DNA of 9,987 nt from Klebsiella pneumoniae (GTDB taxonomy: Bacteria > Pseudomonadota > Gammaproteobacteria > Ga0077536): positions 1-9,987 of the forward strand of contig CAMCBY010000111.1 of assembly GCA_945873015.1 (NCBI GenBank), given 5' to 3'. Made by a program: the position numbers and the translations under genes. Below, piece by piece: positions 6,163-9,987 of the stretch. The number at the start of each line of letters is the position of its first letter. The stretch's first letter is position 1. The notes beneath the pieces were generated by a model. The model saw only the letters and a program-made list of their open reading frames with translations, had not been told where the DNA came from and did no database searches.

Positions 6163-7887
6163 GTGCGCAAATATCTCCACATCGATTTGAACAAGGGCCA
6201 GGTGCGCGAAGAGGCCTTCAGCGGTGAGCAGGTCGCCCACGCGGGTCGCTACTTCATTGCCAAGACCTTGCTCGAGCTCGGCGCGGCCACTGTCGATGCG
6301 ATGAGCCCTGATAACCCGCTGATCTTCTCCGCGGGTCCGTTTGCCGGCAGCAACTGGTCCAATGCCAATCGCACCAGCGTCGGCTGCAAGAGTCCGCTCA
6401 CCGGCGGCATCAAGGAAGCCAATGCCGGCGGCTCGTTCGGCCTCGCCATGGGCCAGCTCTCCATCGCCGGTTTCACCCTCTATGGTGGCTGCCAAGAGTG
6501 GAGTGTGATGTACCTGAAGAAGGACGGCACGGTGGAATTCGCCAGCGCCGCACCCTATCTCGGCCGCGGCACGTTCGAGACCGCCGCGATGCTGCATGAG
6601 GTCTATGGCCAGAAAGTCAGCGTCGCTATCTGTGGCCCGGTCGGGGAATATGGCGGGCTGCTGGCCGGCATTTCGATGAGCGACACTGACAAACGACCCG
6701 CACGCCTCGCCGCGCGCGGCGGTGTTGGCGCAGTGATGGGCGTCAAAAAATTGAAAGCCATCGTGCTCGACCTCGACCGCATGCCGACCTTCCACGACCG
6801 CAAAAAAGTGTTGAGCAGCATCAAGGAGTACGGCGCCAAACTCAAAGCCGATGAAGCCATCAATGTGTTGAAGGATTACGGCACGGCGATGATGGCCGAT
6901 TACACCAACCACGTGGGTGGTTTGCCGGTGAACAATTTCAGCTCGGGCCGGCAGGTCGATATCGCCAACGGTGTGTTGAAGATGGGCGGCGATTTTATCC
7001 GCGCGCAGAACCTCGAACGCGGTGGCGAGACCTCCCATGCCTGCATGCCGGGCTGCCTCATCGAATGCAGTAATGTCTATGCCGACGCTGACGGCAAGGA
7101 AATCGTCTCGCCGGTCGAATACGAAACCCTCGGTCTCATGGGCACCAATTGCGGCTTGACTGATCCGGACGATCTCGCGCGCCTCAACTGGCACGCCAAC
7201 GATCTTGGTATCGATACCATCGAGACCGGCGCCATGATGGGCGTGCTGCTCGATGCCGGTCTCGCGCCTTTCGGTGACGTAGCATTCCTGACGCGGGTGA
7301 TGGCCGAACTGCGCGCCGGCAGTGCCGACGGCAAATTATGGGCGCAGGGCACTGCGGCGGTCGGTGCGCATTACAAAGTTGCGCGTTGCCCGGTGATCAA
7401 GAAACAGGGCATCAGCGCTTACGATCCGCGCGTCATCGAAGTGACAGGCATTTCGATGATGGTCACTGCGCAAGGCGCCGATCACACCACCGGCAATGCG
7501 CCGAAATTCGAGTGCAGTGGCAAGAATGTCGACGAACTGGTGGACGTCAGCATGGAGATGCAGACCCTGTGCGCAAGCGCCGATTCGCTGGGCTTATGTG
7601 TGTTCGGCCGTTCCGTCACCAACGCCAATATCGAGATGGTGGTCGGCGCCATCAACGATGCCTGTGGCACGGGTTTCAGCGCCGACTGGTTTCGCGAAAT
7701 CGGCCGCCAGACCCTGCGTTATGAAGCCGAGTTCAACCTGGCGGCAGGTTTTACCGAAGCCGACGACGAATTGCCGGCGTTCTTTTATGAAGAGGCACTC
7801 GCGCCGAGCAACAAGGTCGCGCGTTTTCATTCAGCCGAAGTGAATGCCTCGGTGCGGCGGTGGTGGCAACAGCAGCAGGTGGCGTGA
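6163..7887 (+). CDS. Aldehyde ferredoxin oxidoreductase (AOR) family tungsto/molybdo-enzyme
   Basis: The product is 574 aa, about full length for AOR-family proteins (around 570-640 aa). These bind a tungsten or molybdenum bis-pyranopterin plus one [4Fe-4S] cluster and typically oxidise aldehydes to carboxylic acids. The N-terminal domain opens with LHIDLNKGQV (5-14) and carries the pterin-domain run RTSVGCKSPLTGGIKEANAG (70-89). Cluster ligands appear as C294, C298 and C302 in ACMPGCLIEC, plus C479 in DSLGLC. The last fits the family DxxGLC motif, with D474 five residues before the cysteine, as in Pyrococcus AOR. The first two cysteines are spaced CxxxC rather than CxxC. The GTG start is supported by AAGGGGG at 6152-6158. 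No ferredoxin or electron-transfer subunit gene adjoins it, so partner and substrate are unknown. A REPIN follows 10 bp after the stop. Confidence 0.9.
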   Translation: MRKYLHIDLNKGQVREEAFSGEQVAHAGRYFIAKTLLELGAATVDAMSPDNPLIFSAGPFAGSNWSNANRTSVGCKSPLTGGIKEANAGGSFGLAMGQLSIAGFTLYGGCQEWSVMYLKKDGTVEFASAAPYLGRGTFETAAMLHEVYGQKVSVAICGPVGEYGGLLAGISMSDTDKRPARLAARGGVGAVMGVKKLKAIVLDLDRMPTFHDRKKVLSSIKEYGAKLKADEAINVLKDYGTAMMADYTNHVGGLPVNNFSSGRQVDIANGVLKMGGDFIRAQNLERGGETSHACMPGCLIECSNVYADADGKEIVSPVEYETLGLMGTNCGLTDPDDLARLNWHANDLGIDTIETGAMMGVLLDAGLAPFGDVAFLTRVMAELRAGSADGKLWAQGTAAVGAHYKVARCPVIKKQGISAYDPRVIEVTGISMMVTAQGADHTTGNAPKFECSGKNVDELVDVSMEMQTLCASADSLGLCVFGRSVTNANIEMVVGAINDACGTGFSADWFREIGRQTLRYEAEFNLAAGFTEADDELPAFFYEEALAPSNKVARFHSAEVNASVRRWWQQQQVA

Positions 7888-7897
7888 ACTGATCTTC

Positions 7898-7982
7898 TGT
7901 GGGTCAGACTTCAGTCTGACATTCGTGCGTGATGGGTGGCGCCAGGCCGTCTCGACAGTGTCAGACTGAAGTCTGACCCACA
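7898..7982. repeat. REPIN-like element, copy 2
   Basis: The ends 7898-7921 and 7959-7982 are 24-bp perfect inverted repeats identical to the ends of the element at 642-738, including the GTGG head and the GTCAGACT-TC-AGTCTGAC palindrome. The 37-bp spacer differs in length and sequence from copy 1, apart from a few bases next to each arm (TTC after the left arm, AG before the right), and contains an 8-bp palindrome at 7937-7944. It sits 10 bp after the AOR stop, between convergent genes, where it may also act as a bidirectional transcript end. Confidence 0.9.
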
Positions 7983-8144
7983 ATGATCTGGACGACCCAC
8001 CGGTGCGATAGTGCACTCAATACCGCTACCGGCTAGTCACCAACTCAGTTTGTTGCCTGAATTCCGCTCAGGACTATCAAGCGGTTGATTTGTGATATCA
8101 GTTTCAGACCTACACTCAATCAATTCGCACCTGCAGGACGCGCC
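7983..8144. other. Unassigned intergenic DNA between REPIN copy 2 and the acyl-CoA dehydrogenase stop
   Basis: These 162 bp at a convergent junction hold no supportable gene. By eye they are less GC-rich than the flanking genes. They contain only short stems: CCTGA/TCAGG (8056-8060 with 8068-8072) and ATCAA/TTGAT (8076-8080 with 8085-8089). Neither has a T-tract. I assign no function. Confidence 0.5.
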
Positions 8145-9428
8145 TTAGCCCTCGAGGTCACCCAGCAACTCATCGTACAGATCGTGCGCCCGTTCCATCT
8201 CGTTGAGGCCGTGATAGTCGGGGAACAACTTGGTGGTGCCCTCGTATTCCTTTAATACTTCGCGTGCGACGGTGATCTTGTGCACCTCGGTGGGGCCATC
8301 GGCCAGACCGACGTGATAGGAGTTGACCAGCCAGTCGGTAAACGGCATTTCTGTCGACAGGCCGAGCGAGCCGTGCAGGTGCAGGGCGCGTTCGGAAATA
8401 TCGTGCAGGACCTTGGGCATGACCGCCTTCACCGCCGCGATATTCTTGCGTACCGCCTTGTAGTCATGGCCTTGATCGCACAGCCATGCGGTCTCCAGCA
8501 CCAGCAACCGGAACTGGCGCAATTGCACCCACGAATCGGCGATTTTTTCCTGCACCATCTGTTTACGCGCCAGCAGTTCGCCCTTGGTGGTGCGTGACAG
8601 CGCGCGTTCGCACATCATTTCCAGCGCGCGCCGCGCCTGGGCGACGGTGCGCATGGCGTGATGCAGACGGCCACCGCCGAGACGCACCTGCGCGACCACG
8701 AAGGCGTCGCCGCGCCCGCCGAGCATATTCTCCTTCGGCACCCGCACGCCCTTGTAGGCCATGTAGGCGTGGGTCGCCTCGGGCTCGCCATAAAAAGTCA
8801 GATTGCGTTTGATCTCGACGCCGGCGGTGTCGGCCGGCACGATGAACATCGACATACGTTTGTACGGCGCGGCGTCCGGGTCGGTGACCGCCATGACGAT
8901 GAAGAACGCGGCGTAACGGGCGTTGGACGAAAACCATTTCTCACCATCGATCACCCATTCGTCGCCATCCGGCACCGCGCGGGTGGTGAACACCAGCGGG
9001 TCGGCGCCGCCTTGCGGCTCGGTCATGGAAAAACACGACACGATTTCATTGGCGAGCAGCGGCTCCAGGAACTGCTTCTTCTGCTCTGGCGTGCCGTAGT
9101 GGGCGAGAATTTCAGCGTTACCGGTGTCGGGTGCCTGCGCACCGAACACTATCGGTCCAAAGCGTGAGCGGCCAAACAATTCGTTCATCAAGGCCAGCTT
9201 CAACTGGCCATAACCTTTGCCGCCGAGTTCCGGGCCGAGATGACAGGCCCACAAACCGCGCGCACGGACCTTGGCCTGCAGTGGCCGCACCAGTTTCTTG
9301 AAACGCGGGTCGTGAATGTTCCACTGACTGCCAAGCAGATGATCGAGTGGCTCGACCTCATGTTTGACGAAATGATCTATCCAGTCGAGTTGTTCTTGAA
9401 AATCGGGATCGGTGGCGAAAGACCACAT
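8145..9428 (-). CDS. Acyl-CoA dehydrogenase (ACAD10/11-like)
   Basis: The 427-aa protein has the acyl-CoA dehydrogenase fold: an N-terminal helical domain (1 to about 125), a beta domain with the FAD/substrate signature CFSMTEPQGGADP (132-144) and KWFSSNA (164-170), and a C-terminal helical domain (about 240-400). HLHGSLGLSTEMPFTDW (350-366) and LADGPTEVHKITVAR (375-389) resemble human ACAD11 and plant IBR3, where ADGPDEVH occupies the region of the MCAD catalytic YEGT loop. The usual Glu is therefore Asp here (D377). The alternative LCAD/IVD glutamate in the VRLGGGRLHHAMR region is also absent. It would be an FAD enzyme oxidising an acyl-CoA to the 2-enoyl form and passing electrons to ETF; the substrate is unknown. 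The ATG at 9426-9428 has a good GAGGAG (9435-9440, minus strand) six bases upstream. The MFS gene lies 30 bp upstream on the same strand, so the two are probably co-transcribed. Confidence 0.92.
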   Translation of the reverse strand: MWSFATDPDFQEQLDWIDHFVKHEVEPLDHLLGSQWNIHDPRFKKLVRPLQAKVRARGLWACHLGPELGGKGYGQLKLALMNELFGRSRFGPIVFGAQAPDTGNAEILAHYGTPEQKKQFLEPLLANEIVSCFSMTEPQGGADPLVFTTRAVPDGDEWVIDGEKWFSSNARYAAFFIVMAVTDPDAAPYKRMSMFIVPADTAGVEIKRNLTFYGEPEATHAYMAYKGVRVPKENMLGGRGDAFVVAQVRLGGGRLHHAMRTVAQARRALEMMCERALSRTTKGELLARKQMVQEKIADSWVQLRQFRLLVLETAWLCDQGHDYKAVRKNIAAVKAVMPKVLHDISERALHLHGSLGLSTEMPFTDWLVNSYHVGLADGPTEVHKITVAREVLKEYEGTTKLFPDYHGLNEMERAHDLYDELLGDLEG

Positions 9429-9434
9429 GGGATG

Positions 9435-9440
9435 CTCCTC
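9435..9440 (-). promoter_or_regulatory. Ribosome binding site of the acyl-CoA dehydrogenase
   Basis: On the minus strand GAGGAG is followed by six bases (CATCCC) and the ATG. It lies inside the 30-bp gap after the MFS stop and fixes the dehydrogenase start. Confidence 0.75.
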
Positions 9441-9458
9441 TCTAGCGGTGTTTAGTTG

Positions 9459-9987
9459 TCAATTACGTTGCGCCACGCTGCCTTCTGCTACCGGCAGGAT
9501 CAAGGCGGTGGCGAGCGCCAGCACAACGGCGAGACCGGTCCATGCGCCGGTCCAGGAATGGGTGGTGTCGACGTACAGTCCGAACAGCGGCGGCAATACG
9601 ATGATGCCGGGATACATGAGTGACATCGCCACCCCGACCGTGCGGCCCTGGCGCTCCGGGCCGGCGACCTCGGCCACCAGTGCTATCCAGTTGCTGTGCC
9701 AGCCGAGCGCGCAGAACGCATGCAAGGTGACGACGAGGGCGATTGCCCACAAGGGTGTGCCGTGCGGCAGCCAGCCCAACGTCAGCGCGCCGAGCGCGGA
9801 CAGGCCAATCGGCAGAATCAGCGCCGGCCGGCGGCGATGATGAAACAGCCGGTCGCTGGCAGCACCCCACAACACACGTCCGGCGGCGCCGGCTATCTGT
9901 GCCAGCACCAGAAGCTTCGCCGAGGTGGTGATGGCGATGCCCTGGGTTTCTTTCAGATAGATGGCGAGATAGGTGACGAGGGCGAAC
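9459..9987 (-). CDS. MFS transporter (C-terminal half, 5' part outside the window)
   Basis: The minus-strand frame is open from the window edge (FALVTYLAIYLKETQ...) to the TGA at 9459-9461, giving 175 residues. It reads as the second six-helix bundle of a major facilitator superfamily carrier, with about five to six hydrophobic segments. The loop GRVLWGAASDRLFHHRRRP matches the MFS motif A-like cytoplasmic loop (G-x3-SDR-x4-RR) that recurs between helices 8 and 9. The protein ends after the last membrane helix with a short EGSVAQRN tail. Internal GTG or ATG codons are not true starts, because the frame continues into membrane sequence upstream. It is the promoter-proximal partner of the acyl-CoA dehydrogenase, so it may import a carboxylic acid or related substrate, but that rests on context only. 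Confidence 0.85.
   Translation of the reverse strand, partial: FALVTYLAIYLKETQGIAITTSAKLLVLAQIAGAAGRVLWGAASDRLFHHRRRPALILPIGLSALGALTLGWLPHGTPLWAIALVVTLHAFCALGWHSNWIALVAEVAGPERQGRTVGVAMSLMYPGIIVLPPLFGLYVDTTHSWTGAWTGLAVVLALATALILPVAEGSVAQRN

Noticed and set aside
6064..7194. Long minus-strand open frame (376 codons) opposite the AOR gene
   Set aside because: It is a mirror of the AOR codon pattern with no recognisable domain. The plus strand carries an unmistakable full-length family.
7831..8016. Short open frame on the minus strand running through REPIN copy 2
   Set aside because: It is made of translated repeat arms. A similar short frame runs through copy 1, which reflects the repeat rather than coding.
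8056..8072. CCTGA/TCAGG hairpin as a terminator
   Set aside because: The stem is only 5 bp and has no T-tract on either strand.
8085..8116. TTGATT ... TACACT as a promoter
   Set aside because: The spacing is 20 bp, and it would fire into the 3' end of a convergent gene.

Overview
The window is GC-rich, densely coded DNA from a bacterial chromosome. Gene content, codon use and REP-type palindromes fit a proteobacterium, most likely a gammaproteobacterium, but no rRNA or other phylogenetic marker is present, so this is inference. I see no tRNA, rRNA, CRISPR array, transposase or phage gene.

Layout. (1) 1-625, +: C-terminal part of an N-acyl-D-amino-acid deacylase-type amidohydrolase. (2) 642-738: a REPIN-like element, two inverted REP palindromes, between convergent genes. 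(3) 740-1585, -: a class I SAM-dependent methyltransferase. (4) 1755-6009, +: a tight four-gene run made of a surface-carbohydrate biosynthesis protein (glycosyltransferase-like), a short NeuB-family ulosonate synthase, a CMP-ulosonate cytidylyltransferase fused to a KdsC-like HAD phosphatase, and a TerC-family membrane protein. A strong hairpin follows at 6021-6057. (5) 6163-7887, +: an aldehyde ferredoxin oxidoreductase (AOR) family tungsto/molybdo-enzyme. (6) 7898-7982: a second REPIN-like element with the same ends, then about 160 bp of unassigned DNA. (7) 8145-9987, -: an acyl-CoA dehydrogenase preceded, in its direction of transcription, by the C-terminal half of an MFS transporter, probably co-transcribed.

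The most coherent system is the 1755-5255 module. It appears to hold condensation with PEP (NeuB-like), dephosphorylation (HAD domain), CMP activation (NeuA domain) and a candidate transferase in three genes. No epimerase, aminotransferase or acetyltransferase for an amino sugar is present. The phosphatase domain points to a route through a phosphorylated intermediate, as in Kdn or Kdo synthesis, rather than to bacterial Neu5Ac synthesis. The synthase lacks the C-terminal SAF (antifreeze-like) domain usual in NeuB.

The other genes are accessory catabolic or transport functions without an obvious shared pathway. The two REPIN copies both sit at convergent gene ends, within 20 bp of a stop codon.
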